A stretch of 64,000 nt of DNA from contig NZ_AP017928.1 of NCBI RefSeq assembly GCF_003584645.1, forward strand, positions 2,332,395 to 2,396,394, in the 5' to 3' direction. Origin of the DNA: Methylocaldum marinum (GTDB lineage: Bacteria; Pseudomonadota; Gammaproteobacteria; Methylococcales; Methylococcaceae). The notes beneath the pieces were generated by a model, which did no database searches, had not been told where the DNA came from, and saw nothing but the letters and a program-made list of their open reading frames with translations. Positions 1-8,671 of the stretch are shown piece after piece. Position 1 is the stretch's first letter, and each line of letters starts with the position of its first letter. Position numbers and translations under genes: made by a program.

Positions 1-1332
1 ATCACTCCGTTAGAACGTGACGAATGGCGGGATTGGTGGCGGATGTTTCGCACGGGTCTACGGACCACAAAAGGTGGAAAAGCATCGCCGATGCGCTGCC
101 TGGTTACCGGGGAACTGATCGAGCCGGCCCCTACCCATCCGAAAATCAGCGGTATAGCAAGCGTAGGAGGTCTCCCCGCCGGCGACGTCCTGGTGGGTTT
201 CGACAAAGCCGCATTTCAATCCTACGGACTGGATCAATCGGCCAACGCCGCTATGTCCGAGGAAACCGCTACGGCCTACACGGAGACCCTCAAACAGCTC
301 ATCGCAAAAAAAGGCGTCAGGCTCGTCAACACTCTTGCCGTCTATTGGTACACCGAAACTCCCGAACTACCCGATGAAGAGAATCCGCTGAGCTGGATAA
401 CCGAAGCACCGGAACTGACCGCCGCAGGCGCCGAAGCCCTGGCCCGCAATCTCCTACAAGCCATCCGCAAGGGCAAACGCCCCGACCTTGCCAACAATCG
501 TTATGTCGCCCTGATGCTATCCGGCCAAGCCGGCCGAGTCATGGTGCGGGACGTAATGCAGGGCAGTTTCGAGGAGCTTGCTGAGCATATCGGCAATTGG
601 TTCGACGATTTGGTGATCGTTACCCGCGATGGCAAAGGTGTGGCCAGATCGCCCAAACTTCTTGCCGTGGCCGGAAGCTTGGTGCGCGATCTCAAGGATT
701 TACCGTCGCCCTGGCTCCAGCAGCTTTGGCGCGCGGCGATAACCGGCACGCCGATTCCAACCCTTGCTTTGGCGCAAGCGGTTATGCGCGCCCGCATCGA
801 CGTCATCAACGACAACCTCGCGTCCCATGCCCGCATGGGTCTCTTGAAGGCCTTTCACATTCGACAAGGAGACCGTGACATGAGCACCTATTTGAATCCG
901 GAACATCCAAACTCGGCCTATCACTGCGGCCGTCTGCTGGCCGTCTTCGCTAGACTGCAACGAGCCGCCCTAGGCGATGTCGGCGCCGGTGTAGTGCAAC
1001 GCTATTACGCTGCCGCCAGCCAAACGCCGGGACTGGTATTGGGACGATTGGCCTCGAACGCCAAAAACCATTTAAGCAAGCTGGAGGGAGGCCTGGCGTG
1101 GTGGTACGAAAACCAAATCGCCGAGGTAATGAGCCGTATCCGCGACCAAATACCAAGCACCTTGACCTTGGAAAATCAAAGCTTGTTCGCTCTCGGTTAT
1201 TACCAGCAACTCGCGGCCTTGAATGCCGGCAAAGGCAATGCCAATAAAAATCCGGGCATTGAGGCCGACCAAAGCGCGTCATCCGAATCACAAAGTAACA
1301 ACAACGATAAGGACCACTACCATGGCGATTGA
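1..1332 (+). CDS. cas8c: Cas8c (Csd1), type I-C Cascade large subunit, 5'-truncated by the window edge
   Basis: Large subunit of the type I-C Cascade complex, which binds the 5' handle side of the crRNA and helps recognise the PAM. The frame is open from base 1, so 443 C-terminal residues are visible; Csd1 proteins are usually near 570-600 residues, so roughly a quarter is missing. The block around CLVTGE...HPKISG...[13 protein letters not shown]...[12 protein letters not shown] is the Csd1 signature and precedes a helical C-terminal half. The first in-frame ATG at 43 lies inside conserved sequence (WWRMFR) and is not the start. The 3' end overlaps cas7 by 11 nt, as expected in a coupled operon. 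cas3 and cas5 would lie upstream, outside this window. Confidence 0.93.
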   Translation: MTPLERDEWRDWWRMFRTGLRTTKGGKASPMRCLVTGELIEPAPTHPKISGIASVGGLPAGDVLVGFDKAAFQSYGLDQSANAAMSEETATAYTETLKQLIAKKGVRLVNTLAVYWYTETPELPDEENPLSWITEAPELTAAGAEALARNLLQAIRKGKRPDLANNRYVALMLSGQAGRVMVRDVMQGSFEELAEHIGNWFDDLVIVTRDGKGVARSPKLLAVAGSLVRDLKDLPSPWLQQLWRAAITGTPIPTLALAQAVMRARIDVINDNLASHARMGLLKAFHIRQGDRDMSTYLNPEHPNSAYHCGRLLAVFARLQRAALGDVGAGVVQRYYAAASQTPGLVLGRLASNAKNHLSKLEGGLAWWYENQIAEVMSRIRDQIPSTLTLENQSLFALGYYQQLAALNAGKGNANKNPGIEADQSASSESQSNNNDKDHYHGD

Positions 1333-2317
1333 AAACCGCTACGAATTCCTGTTTCTGTTCGACTGTGAAAACGGCAACCCCAACGGCGACCCGGATGCAG
1401 GCAATGCGCCCAGGATAGACCCTGAAGACATGCGAGGACTGGTCTCGGATGTGGCTTTGAAACGGCGGGTGCGGAATTATGTGCAGATGGCGCGAAACAA
1501 CCAGATGCCCAACGCCATTCTGGTCGAGCATGCCACTAATATGAATCGCCCGATACTCAAGGCGCATGAAGAAACCGGGGGGAACCCGGAAAAAGGAGCG
1601 TCCAAGAGAAAGGTCGGCGAAGCTAGGAAATGGATGTGTCAGAGGTTTTTCGATGTACGCACTTTCGGTGCTGTAATGAGCACCGGCGCTAACGCTGGTC
1701 AAGTACGCGGTCCGGCCCAATTCGCTTTCGCTCGATCGCTCGACCCGGTCCTGCCGCTGGATATTTCCATTACGCGTATGGCCGTTGCCGAGGATGTCAA
1801 GGGCGCAAAAACGTCGGCGGAATATCAACAGTGGGAGGACGAACAACCCGAAGACAAACTCCGCACGATGGGCCGCAAAAACCTGATCCCCTATGGCCTC
1901 TACGCCGCGAAAGGTTTCATCAGCGCCAACCTGGCTCAGGACACGGGTTTCAGCGACGACGATTTAGCCTTGTTTTGGGAGGCGCTCGCGAATATGTACG
2001 ACCATGACCGCTCGGCCAGCAAGGGCTTCATGTCCTGCCGTGGCCTTTACGTATTCAAGCACGTCGGCACCGATTCGAATCAAGAACAGCGCAAACGCCA
2101 AGCGATGCTCGGTTGCGCTCCCGCGCATAAGCTTCTGGATATCGCCAGGACCCCAGAGGAAGGCAAAGTAATCGAGATTTGGTTGAAGAAACAACTTGAG
2201 ACGGCATCGCCCCGCCGCTTCGACGATTACGAAATCAATGCCCGCGCAGACAGGCTCCCCGCCGGTGTAGAACTTTGGACGTGGAACACGGAGCGCGGGG
2301 CTTTGGTCAAGCTATGA
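1322..2317 (+). CDS. cas7: Cas7 (Csd2), type I-C Cascade backbone subunit
   Basis: RAMP-fold backbone protein that polymerises along the crRNA spacer in the type I-C effector. It has 331 residues, normal for Csd2. The N-terminus [18 protein letters not shown] is the family hallmark. An ATG 99 nt further upstream is in frame, but that extension would lie wholly inside cas8c and precede the conserved N-terminus, so ATG 1322 is chosen. The stop shares ATGA with the start of cas4 (2314-2317), which indicates translational coupling. Position between cas8c and cas4 is the canonical I-C order. Confidence 0.95.
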   Translation: MAIENRYEFLFLFDCENGNPNGDPDAGNAPRIDPEDMRGLVSDVALKRRVRNYVQMARNNQMPNAILVEHATNMNRPILKAHEETGGNPEKGASKRKVGEARKWMCQRFFDVRTFGAVMSTGANAGQVRGPAQFAFARSLDPVLPLDISITRMAVAEDVKGAKTSAEYQQWEDEQPEDKLRTMGRKNLIPYGLYAAKGFISANLAQDTGFSDDDLALFWEALANMYDHDRSASKGFMSCRGLYVFKHVGTDSNQEQRKRQAMLGCAPAHKLLDIARTPEEGKVIEIWLKKQLETASPRRFDDYEINARADRLPAGVELWTWNTERGALVKL

Positions 2318-2955
2318 ATGAAGCGAGTCCACCCGATCTCATCCCCCTCTCTGCCCTCAACCAGTACGCTTATTGCCCTCGGCGCTGCTTCCTCATTCAT
2401 GGCGAGGGCGAATTCACCGACAATGTACATACCGTGAGCGGATCGCGGGAACACGAACGGGTGGATGCTGCCGGTTATGAAAACAAGGCCGATGCACGGG
2501 TCGAATACGCGGTGCCTGTATGGTCGGACTGCCTGGGGCTGACCGGAAAATGCGATGTACTGGAGTTTCGGGATGACGGAACGATTTATCCCGTGGAATA
2601 CAAGCACGGTCCCAAACGGCGCTGGCTCAACGATGACCTGCAGCTCGCCGCTCAAGCCATGTGCGTGGAAGAAATGACCGGAAAACCTGCTCCCAAGGGA
2701 GCGATCTTTCACCAGAAATCGCGGCGGCGGCGCGAAGTGATTATCGACGATTCTCTCCGCTCGCTGGTGAAGGAGGCGGCCTCAGCGATTCGCGCGATGC
2801 TTGCCGCAGGCGTCAGCCCGCCTCCCATTGAGGACTCACGGCGTTGTGGAGAATGCTCTCTGAAAACGATATGTGAACCCGAGTTGTTATGGGCGGTTGG
2901 CCATGTGTCGGAATTGGCAGCCGGTCTGTTCCAGCCCGAAGAGGATGCCGTATGA
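2314..2955 (+). CDS. cas4: Cas4, RecB-like nuclease for spacer processing
   Basis: Fe-S cluster nuclease that trims prespacers to the PAM and works with Cas1-Cas2 in adaptation. It has 213 residues. An N-terminal Cys pair (YCPRRC) and a C-terminal cluster ([10 protein letters not shown]) supply the four cluster ligands. The RecB-type nuclease core is visible as GKCDVLEF followed by YPVEYKHG (D...ExK). ATG 2314 overlaps the cas7 stop by 4 nt; an upstream in-frame start at 2275 is less plausible. The stop overlaps the cas1 start (ATGA, 2952-2955). Confidence 0.95.
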   Translation: MNEASPPDLIPLSALNQYAYCPRRCFLIHGEGEFTDNVHTVSGSREHERVDAAGYENKADARVEYAVPVWSDCLGLTGKCDVLEFRDDGTIYPVEYKHGPKRRWLNDDLQLAAQAMCVEEMTGKPAPKGAIFHQKSRRRREVIIDDSLRSLVKEAASAIRAMLAAGVSPPPIEDSRRCGECSLKTICEPELLWAVGHVSELAAGLFQPEEDAV

Positions 2956-3986
2956 CCGTTCTTCTAAACACTCTCTACATCACCACGCCGGAAGCGTACT
3001 TGCGCCTCGAAGGCGAAACCGTGTGCGTGATGATCGAGGACGAAAAGCGACTTCAGGTGCCGCTGCATCATTTGGGCGCCTTCGTGCTGTTCGACCACGT
3101 GATGCTGAGCCCGGCGCTGCTCGGGCGATGCGCCGAGGACGGCCGTTCCGTCGTTTGGCTGAATCGGTCAGGGCGCTTCAGAGCGAGGCTAGAAGGCCCG
3201 GTCAACGGTAACGTGCTGCTGCGCCAAGCTCAGTACCGGGCCGCCGACGACGAACCGAAAACGCTGGCGATCGCCCGCGCCTCCGTCGCCGGCAAGCTGC
3301 GCAACAGTCGCCAGGTGCTCATGCGCGGCGCGCGGGAAATCGACAATCCAACGGAACGTGACGCACTGGTTCAGGCGGCGCGCCTCATCGCCAATCAGAT
3401 CCGCAAGATCCCCCAGGCGGACAACCTGGACACGCTGAGGGGACTCGAAGGCGATTCCGCGCGCATTTACTTCGATGTACTGCCCTATCTGATGAAACCG
3501 TCCGCTCGCGAAGCTTTTCCTTTCTCCACACGAAACCGCCGCCCGCCGCGAGACCGTTTCAATGCCCTGATCTCGTTTCTCTACGCGCTGAAACTGGCCG
3601 ATTGCCGGTCGGCATTGGAAACGGTAGGACTTGATCCGCAGTTGGGCTTCCTTCACGCGGCCCGGCCTGGGCGGCCCGCACTGGCGCTCGATCTATTGGA
3701 GGAGTTCCGCGCGCCCCTGTGCGACCGGCTCGCCCTGACCCTGATCAACCGCGGCCAGATTCAGCCCAAGGATTTCGACGAGCGTGAAGGCGGTGCGGTG
3801 TTGCTCAACGACAGCGGCAGGAAAACCGTGATCACCGCGTATCAAGCGCGCAAACAGGAAACGTTGAAGCATCCGGTGCTGGATGCGGAGGTATCCATCG
3901 GTCTCTTGGCGCAATTGCAGGCGAGGCTATTGGCTCGCTACCTACGCGGCGATGTCCCGCACTATGTTCCCTTCCTGAACCGCTGA
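2952..3986 (+). CDS. cas1: Cas1, CRISPR integrase (subtype I-C)
   Basis: Metal-dependent integrase that, with Cas2, inserts new spacers at the leader end of the array. It has 344 residues, the usual I-C length. The catalytic Glu lies in GLEGDSARIYF. The His and Asp ligands are in FLHAARPGRPALALDLLEEFR, the conserved HxxxxGxxxLxxDLxExFR block. ATG 2952 overlaps the cas4 stop by 4 nt and removes a 21-codon extension that would run inside cas4. Nothing suggests inactivation. Confidence 0.96.
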   Translation: MTVLLNTLYITTPEAYLRLEGETVCVMIEDEKRLQVPLHHLGAFVLFDHVMLSPALLGRCAEDGRSVVWLNRSGRFRARLEGPVNGNVLLRQAQYRAADDEPKTLAIARASVAGKLRNSRQVLMRGAREIDNPTERDALVQAARLIANQIRKIPQADNLDTLRGLEGDSARIYFDVLPYLMKPSAREAFPFSTRNRRPPRDRFNALISFLYALKLADCRSALETVGLDPQLGFLHAARPGRPALALDLLEEFRAPLCDRLALTLINRGQIQPKDFDEREGGAVLLNDSGRKTVITAYQARKQETLKHPVLDAEVSIGLLAQLQARLLARYLRGDVPHYVPFLNR

Positions 3987-3997
3987 GGTAAAAGGAC

Positions 3998-4288
3998 GTG
4001 TTGCTTCTGGTCAGTTACGATGTCTCGACGGAAACCTCGGAGGGCCGCCGACGGCTCAGAAGGGTTGCCAAGGTCTGTCTCAATTACGGCCAGCGCGTGC
4101 AAAAATCGGTGTTCGAATGCAAGGTCGAGCCAATGCAACTGGAGACCTTGAAGAGCGACCTGCTCGACATCATCAACGAAAAAGAAGACAGCTTGCGCCT
4201 TTACCGCATCGTCGAACCATTGGAAAAAAATGTCATGGAATTCGGGAAATTCAAGGCGGTCGACTTTACGGACACCTTGATCGTATGA
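3998..4288 (+). CDS. cas2: Cas2, CRISPR adaptation protein
   Basis: Small ferredoxin-fold protein that scaffolds the Cas1 integrase dimers. It has 96 residues, beginning at GTG 3998, 11 nt after the cas1 stop, with a purine-rich stretch (gaggtaaaagga) just upstream acting as ribosome binding site. LLLVSYDVSTETSEGRRRLRRVAK and YGQRVQKSVFEC match the I-C Cas2 N-terminal strand, with its conserved Asp, and the central segment. It is the last cas gene; the leader and array follow on the same strand. Confidence 0.95.
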   Translation: MLLLVSYDVSTETSEGRRRLRRVAKVCLNYGQRVQKSVFECKVEPMQLETLKSDLLDIINEKEDSLRLYRIVEPLEKNVMEFGKFKAVDFTDTLIV

Positions 4289-4478
4289 CTACCCTGCCGA
4301 TGCGCGAACCTGAAGCAACGGTAATAGACCGGCAAGTTCGCGCAAACGATAAAATCTTGATTTTATTGCTATTTTGTTCGGAATACCCCTTATTTTGTCT
4401 CGATTCCAGGCTTTCCATCCTCCGATTCGCGCTTTCCTGCCATTTTTTCCTGGTTTATTCTTGCTTTGCCGAAAGGCT
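4289..4478 (+). promoter_or_regulatory. CRISPR leader
   Basis: 190 nt between the cas2 stop and the first repeat, with no convincing reading frame. The middle is T-rich (taaaatcttgattttattgc and several TTTT runs), typical of a leader that carries the pre-crRNA promoter and marks where new spacers are inserted. Position and orientation (cas2, leader, array, with repeats ending in GTGGATTGAAAC) fit a type I-C locus. No promoter hexamers are assigned. Confidence 0.7.
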
Positions 4479-5237
4479 GTATCTCCCGGCGATTTAGCCG
4501 GGAGTGGATTGAAACACTCCCGTGTCCGCGTGACCGATCAACGGCAACAGTATCTCCCGGCGATTTAGCCGGGAGTGGATTGAAACTTCAATGTGCGGCC
4601 CCTTCGCGTACGCCTTGCCCGTATCTCCCGGCGATTTAGCCGGGAGTGGATTGAAACATTTTCGGCAACCAGCTCATCCGCGTTGGCGCGTGGTATCTCC
4701 CGGCGATTTAGCCGGGAGTGGATTGAAACACGTTATCGCACCAACCCAACCGGAATAATATCCCCGTATCTCCCGGCGATTTAGCCGGGAGTGGATTGAA
4801 ACACGACATGCCGACCAGAACGGCAAGCAGGCAAGATCGTATCTCCCGGCGATTTAGCCGGGAGTGGATTGAAACCGAAAAATAGCGGCCATTACCGACG
4901 GCGACCTCGAAGGTATCTCCCGGCGATTTAGCCGGGAGTGGATTGAAACATGCGGATGCCTGGTGCGACGGATCATCCCTATCGCGTATCTCCCGGCGAT
5001 TTAGCCGGGAGTGGATTGAAACCCTCTGCAATATTGTTGAGGATAGCTGAGAAATGGTATCTCCCGGCGATTTAGCCGGGAGTGGATTGAAACTCAATCT
5101 GGTCCTGGCGAAAGCCCATTTCGCGCACGTATCTCCCGGCGATTTAGCCGGGAGTGGATTGAAACCTGAGACTTGTGACCTTCCTCGGCCAACTCGATGG
5201 GTATCTCCCGGCGATTTAGCCGGGAGTGGATTGAAAC
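4479..5237 (+). CRISPR. CRISPR array, type I-C, 11 repeats and 10 spacers
   Basis: Eleven 37-nt repeats start at 4479, 4550, 4621, 4693, 4766, 4839, 4913, 4986, 5057, 5129 and 5201, and all appear identical. Each contains an 8-bp stem CTCCCGGC / GCCGGGAG around a five-base loop and ends in GTGGATTGAAAC, the type I-C 3' handle. The ten spacers are 34-37 nt. The last repeat shows no decay, which is unusual at a trailer end and suggests that the array was cut there; see the relic at 6497-6557. Open frames running through the array in both directions are artefacts of the repeat. Confidence 0.98.
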
Positions 5238-5549
5238 AGTTTATAAAACTCATCGGCCCACACTTTTGCAGTAAACGTCCGTTGCTCCCCGAGTCCATAC
5301 GGATGGGTATCCCAACCCGCGGTTTATAGTTTCGGTGTGATGTACTGTCGGCAGGTATCGGCTTCATTGAGTTGCGGCATGTATTCCCCTATCGGAAAGC
5401 ATGAGTTCAATTCTTATTTTTCGATTCCCATCCTAGTGCTTAATCGCGCTAATCAGCGAATACAAAAACCCACATATAATCAATTTGTTATATTGGATTT
5501 TTGCATCGTTTATTTTTGCAATTAAGCACTAGCTAGGGATTAAACGGTG
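5238..5549. other. Gene-free, AT-rich stretch after the array
   Basis: 312 nt between the last CRISPR repeat and the toxin gene. No credible gene is seen. The first ~33 nt after the last repeat could be an eleventh spacer, but no repeat follows. The second half is strongly AT-rich and contains the inverted-repeat element listed at 5433-5532. Confidence 0.6.
5433..5532. repeat. 100-nt element with perfect 12-bp terminal inverted repeats (MITE-like)
   Basis: CTAGTGCTTAAT at 5433-5444 is the exact reverse complement of ATTAAGCACTAG at 5521-5532. The 76 nt between them are AT-rich and non-coding. The layout resembles a miniature inverted-repeat transposable element or the scar of one. No clear target duplication is visible, although partial repeats of CTAG and GGAT flank the right end. 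It could instead be a large hairpin terminator for the toxin gene, which ends 17 nt away on the minus strand. Confidence 0.45.
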
Positions 5550-5840
5550 CTATTCTCGGAATTCCTCCGGCCATTTCCGAGCACCGTGGTAAACAGCCAA
5601 GATTTCGATGCAGTCCTGACGTACACGGTAAGGCAGAATGTAGGGGGAATCGCCCATTACCAGTTCCCGCGTCCCGGTGACTCGGTCGGTGCGGCCGAAT
5701 CCGGGATTGTCTTGAAGAAGCGCAACGCGTTGCCGGATTTCGCTCTGGAGCTTACGCGCTGCGTAGGGATTATCTTGGGCGATATAAAGGTAAATGTCCC
5801 GCAAGTCTTGGCGGGCGGGTCTGGCCCAGACGATTTTCAC
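5550..5840 (-). CDS. RelE/ParE-family toxin
   Basis: 96-residue type II toxin of the RelE/ParE fold. Family features are the N-terminal VWARPARQDLRDIYLYIAQDNP helix pair, a mid-protein PGFGR and the C-terminal strand block ILPYRVRQDCIEILAVYHGARKWPEEF. Members either cleave ribosome-bound mRNA (RelE) or poison gyrase (ParE); the sequence alone does not decide between them. The start overlaps the stop of the upstream antitoxin by 4 nt (ATGA, 5837-5840), so the two are coupled. It lies immediately downstream of the CRISPR array in a scarred segment and was probably acquired horizontally. Confidence 0.88.
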   Translation of the reverse strand: MKIVWARPARQDLRDIYLYIAQDNPYAARKLQSEIRQRVALLQDNPGFGRTDRVTGTRELVMGDSPYILPYRVRQDCIEILAVYHGARKWPEEFRE

Positions 5841-6103
5841 GAACGGTCTTCGAACGCTCTGATTTTTTCTTCAATCAAGGCGTCCATCTCGCCCATCACG
5901 TCCTCATGCGGAATCACATCGCCGCGATCGGCGGCGGCAATGCCGGCCTCAATTTTTTGGATCTGCCAAGCATGCAGTTTCAGATATTCCTGGATCGCCT
6001 GGTTCACCAGGTAATTGCGCGAGCGGTCGAGCTGTGCTGCGAGCTGGTCAAGGCGTTTAACGGTCTCGCCGTCAGTGCGGACGGTAAAGGCTTCGGTCGT
6101 CAT
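5837..6103 (-). CDS. Ribbon-helix-helix antitoxin
   Basis: 88-residue antitoxin partner of the toxin at 5550-5840. The N-terminus (AFTVRTDGETVKRLDQLAAQLDRSRNYLVNQAIQEYL) is a ribbon-helix-helix DNA-binding domain of the CopG/ParD type. The C-terminal acidic helix (EDVMGEMDALIEEKIRAFED) would neutralise the toxin. A good ribosome binding site (GGAGGG) precedes the ATG. An inverted repeat 40-68 nt upstream (6143-6171) is a candidate autoregulatory operator. Confidence 0.88.
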   Translation of the reverse strand: MTTEAFTVRTDGETVKRLDQLAAQLDRSRNYLVNQAIQEYLKLHAWQIQKIEAGIAAADRGDVIPHEDVMGEMDALIEEKIRAFEDRS

Positions 6104-6142
6104 GGTTCACCCTCCATCATTTTAGTCGGAGTGGTTCAATAA

Positions 6143-6171
6143 GGTTCGTCTGTATTCATTTCACACGAACC
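6143..6171. promoter_or_regulatory. Inverted repeat upstream of the antitoxin, candidate operator
   Basis: GGTTCGT (6143-6149) and ACGAACC (6165-6171) form a perfect 7-bp inverted repeat with a 15-nt spacer just upstream of the antitoxin start. RHH antitoxins normally repress their own promoter at such sites. No convincing -35/-10 pair was found. Confidence 0.4.
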
Positions 6172-6282
6172 GACGCAATACAAGGATAGACAGATCAAAC
6201 TTGACCCGCCTTTTCCCAACCCAGGGGCATGACGTCCCCCCATCCGGGACGGTAAATGCCCCATTTTATCTGGAGCATCACC

Positions 6283-6537
6283 ATGTCCATCGATATCTTT
6301 TCTGATCCCTCTTCACCGGAAGCCGCGCTGCAAGGCGAGCTACTGGAAGGTAGCCTCTCTTCACCGTTCGACATCAGCCTGCAGGAATTTGTGTCTGAAT
6401 TCGGCGACGAGCTCCTTGAATCCCTCAATCGTGCCAATCCACCCGTCTATGGCTGTCAGGCTCGCAGTCATCGTGAGCACATACTCGCCTGCCTTAGGAT
6501 TGAAACACTTCCATTTGATAATGCTGCAAAACCCTAG
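6283..6537 (+). pseudogene. Truncated N-terminal gene fragment, family uncertain
   Basis: An 84-residue open frame starting at ATG 6283 (MSIDIFSDPSSPEAALQGEL) with an upstream GGAG. Its first ~60 residues, including the acidic FVSEFGDELLESLNRANPP, look like a genuine protein N-terminus resembling the lead-in of large helicase or ATPase proteins carried by integrative elements; that resemblance is from memory and weak. The frame then runs directly into the CRISPR relic at 6497-6557 and stops, so its last ~13 residues are read from repeat and spacer DNA. The 3' part of the gene is missing, which implies a deletion or recombination joined it to array DNA. Confidence 0.45.
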
Positions 6538-6557
6538 CGGGTATCTCCCGGCGATTT
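6497..6557 (+). repeat. Relic CRISPR repeat-spacer-repeat unit
   Basis: GGATTGAAAC at 6497-6506 is the last 10 nt of the array repeat. It is followed by exactly 34 nt (6507-6540), a legal spacer length here, and then by GTATCTCCCGGCGATTT at 6541-6557, the first 17 nt of the repeat, after which similarity stops. This is one spacer with two half-repeats in the same orientation as the main array, 1.26 kb beyond its end. It indicates that the array once extended here and was split by insertion and partial deletion. Confidence 0.85.
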
Positions 6558-6603
6558 GGTCTCGATTCAAGCTCTCAGACCAAGATCAGTTTCCCCATAG
6601 CCG

Positions 6604-7776
6604 CTATGTCGTGAGCCGTGGAGCCAGCAGGATGGGCAAATAGCGCACCAGAAACAGCAGATAGGCCGCGGTCCAGAGCCCTATGGCCGCCACCATGAAC
6701 AGGTCGCCCGGTTGAGCAAAGAGCCTAGCTACGGTTCCGACCGTCAACATCGCAAAAGCGGTTGTCATCGAAGGAAAGGCACGCAATGGACGTCCGGTGT
6801 GGCCGAGCGCCACGCGGGCGGCGACGCCCAGTATCATTGTGCCGATGGCTCCGTAGCCGAGTGCATGTAAACCGCTGTCCCAGAGACTCCATCGGTCGAG
6901 CAGCATGCTCGCCCCGAGCAAGGCCAAACCGATGGGTATCCAGGCATAGCCGACGTGCAGAATCCAGAGCAGAGGTTCCGGATAGGCCAGCCAGCCGCGC
7001 CAGCGGGCCAGGCGGACGAATTGAAGTACCGAAGCGGCGATGCCGAGTACGCCGGCGCCCGCCGAGCGGGGCGATGTAATGAAGCCTACGGCAAATAGCA
7101 GAGTTACCGCGACGGCAATGCCATCGAGTCGGTCGAAGTGCGGCAAACGCGCGTTGAATCCGGGGTGATTCAAACGCAGCCAGTTCTGAGTGAAGCTGGG
7201 TATGATGCGCCCGCCGACCAACAGGATCATGCCGAGCACGAGCGATAGCCCCATGCGCAACCCGGCCTCCTGTGCAGCCAGGTCGCCGGTCGCCACGAAG
7301 AAGAAATAGACCTCGGTCGCGAGAAAAGCAGTCAGCAAAACCAGCACCTTATAGTTCCGGATATTCCGGACGGCAACGACTTCGCGGGCAACGAGCGCCA
7401 GTAGCCCTCCCCAAAACAGCACGCTGCCCGCAGCCCATGAACCGGCGCCGAACGAACCGGACGTGAACGCTCCCATCCGCGCCACAAGCCAGGTCACGCA
7501 CAGAATCAACAGTGGCGTTCCCGCGACCGGCGGACGGCCGGTCCAGGTGGCGACAGCCGTCAGCAGAAAACCCGCAATTGCAGCTCCGGCAAATCCGAAG
7601 ATCATTTCATGGCCGTGCCGAACAGCGGCGGGCAATACCTCCGGCCACGCCAGAACTCCGCTGAGATGAAGTCCCCACGCTGAAATCGCCAGAACGGCAT
7701 GGATGCCTACCAGCAGGAAAAAGGCGCGGAACGCGTAGCTGAACAGGATGCGGGGATCGAAATGGATAGGAGCCAT
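6604..7776 (-). CDS. nnrS: NnrS family membrane protein
   Basis: 390-residue polytopic membrane protein of the NnrS family, linked to nitric-oxide or nitrosative stress tolerance in denitrifiers and other proteobacteria; the biochemical role is not settled. About twelve hydrophobic segments fill the protein. The opening FSYAFRAFFLLVGIHAVLAI and the HGHEMIFGFAGAAIAGFLLTA motif with paired histidines are characteristic of the family. ATG 7776 is preferred; TTG 7788 would add four residues. It is a single gene, with no nor or nir gene nearby and no NO-responsive operator recognised. Confidence 0.85.
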   Translation of the reverse strand: MAPIHFDPRILFSYAFRAFFLLVGIHAVLAISAWGLHLSGVLAWPEVLPAAVRHGHEMIFGFAGAAIAGFLLTAVATWTGRPPVAGTPLLILCVTWLVARMGAFTSGSFGAGSWAAGSVLFWGGLLALVAREVVAVRNIRNYKVLVLLTAFLATEVYFFFVATGDLAAQEAGLRMGLSLVLGMILLVGGRIIPSFTQNWLRLNHPGFNARLPHFDRLDGIAVAVTLLFAVGFITSPRSAGAGVLGIAASVLQFVRLARWRGWLAYPEPLLWILHVGYAWIPIGLALLGASMLLDRWSLWDSGLHALGYGAIGTMILGVAARVALGHTGRPLRAFPSMTTAFAMLTVGTVARLFAQPGDLFMVAAIGLWTAAYLLFLVRYLPILLAPRLTT

Positions 7777-7788
7777 GGGCTGATTCAA

Positions 7789-8098
7789 CCTTGAAACGGC
7801 AGTTGGACGGACCCGAGTATGCGGCGGACGGGTCGGCTGGCAGGGTAGCCTCCCGCTAGACCATTTTCATACCTGCTGTGCAGGCACGCGCGAGTCGGAA
7901 ATCCCTTCCCGAAGTTGCACTCGAGACAACGGGTTCGTCGACAACGGATTGCCAAGCGACGAACGCTTAAAAGAAGCACCGCCGCCAGATGGTCCGGCCG
8001 TCGTGCCATGGGGTAGGTGGCGGTTTCACCCAAATGCTGAAATCGGTGGCAGGGATAACGGTCGGAATCCGTGCGGCGTTTCGATGCCATCTAAGCCA
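7789..8098. other. Gene-free stretch between nnrS and DUF488 gene
   Basis: 310 nt upstream of nnrS and downstream of the DUF488 gene (both minus strand). Reading frames exist but have atypical residue composition, no ribosome binding site and no recognisable domain. No strong hairpin or repeat was seen. Confidence 0.5.
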
Positions 8099-8494
8099 TC
8101 ACCTGCCGTTTCCAGGTTGGGAGTGTTCAACCGGTTCGGTGGTCCGCGACGGATGCCCTGACAGATATTCCGCCAAGGCCACCGCGCTGTTGTGCTCGGT
8201 GTCGCGTGCGCTGTAGAGCAGAGTGATACTTCCCCTCCTCGCTGCTTCAAGAATCGGCTGGAGTACTTGGGGGCGGCGGTCCAGCTCGGCGAAGTAGCGA
8301 CGTCTGAACTCGTCCCACCTGGCGGGATCGTGGCCGAACCAGCGCCGTAACTCGCTGCTCGGTGCGGCCTCCTTGATCCAGGCCGTCATTACCAGCTCCT
8401 TCTTGGCTATGCCCCTGGGCCATAGCCGCTCGACCAGGAACCGTTCGCCATCGCCTGGATCCGCCGTCTCGTAGACACGTTTCACGTAAACCAT
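8099..8494 (-). CDS. DUF488 family protein (YeaO-like)
   Basis: 131-residue protein of the DUF488/YeaO family, function unknown. VKRVYETADPGDGERFLVERLWPRGIAKKEL at the N-terminus and WFGHDPARWDEFRRRYFAEL in the middle are the two conserved blocks, followed by ITLLYSARDTEHNSA. ATG 8494 is chosen because GGGAGAG lies at the right distance; the longer in-frame start at 8518 lies upstream of that site. Family members are usually monocistronic, as here. Confidence 0.88.
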   Translation of the reverse strand: MVYVKRVYETADPGDGERFLVERLWPRGIAKKELVMTAWIKEAAPSSELRRWFGHDPARWDEFRRRYFAELDRRPQVLQPILEAARRGSITLLYSARDTEHNSAVALAEYLSGHPSRTTEPVEHSQPGNGR

Positions 8495-8612
8495 GAAGCT
8501 CTCCCGGTGAAGCCGCAATACCGGTGACGGTCAGTGTACACGACCGGAGCGCCAAGACGATCGGATCAGACCCGCGGCGACTTCCGTTTCGTGCGATGTT
8601 GGCGATTTGACT

Positions 8613-8618
8613 TATAAT
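8613..8618 (+). promoter_or_regulatory. -10 hexamer TATAAT upstream of the DUF1820 gene
   Basis: A perfect TATAAT lies 54 nt upstream of the ATG at 8672 in the short intergenic region between divergently oriented genes. No good -35 hexamer is found 16-18 nt upstream, so the promoter may need an activator or may be weak. Confidence 0.45.
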
Positions 8619-8671
8619 GGCCGAATGTCCTTCCGCTCCGAATCTCCCTTTAACGCCGAGCAGAAATCATC

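Noticed and set aside
950..1846. 298-codon minus-strand frame antisense to cas8c and cas7
   Set aside because: Shadow of two conserved coding genes on the other strand; no domain, wrong composition.
4708..5367. Long minus-strand open frame, and matching plus-strand frames, through the CRISPR array
   Set aside because: The translation is a periodic copy of the repeat; there is no start context and the DNA is a CRISPR array.
5337..5525. 62-codon plus-strand frame after the array
   Set aside because: No ribosome binding site; it runs across the inverted-repeat element and has no recognisable sequence.
7785..8090. 101-codon minus-strand frame between nnrS and the DUF488 gene
   Set aside because: Arg/Cys-rich composition, no ribosome binding site and no family resemblance.
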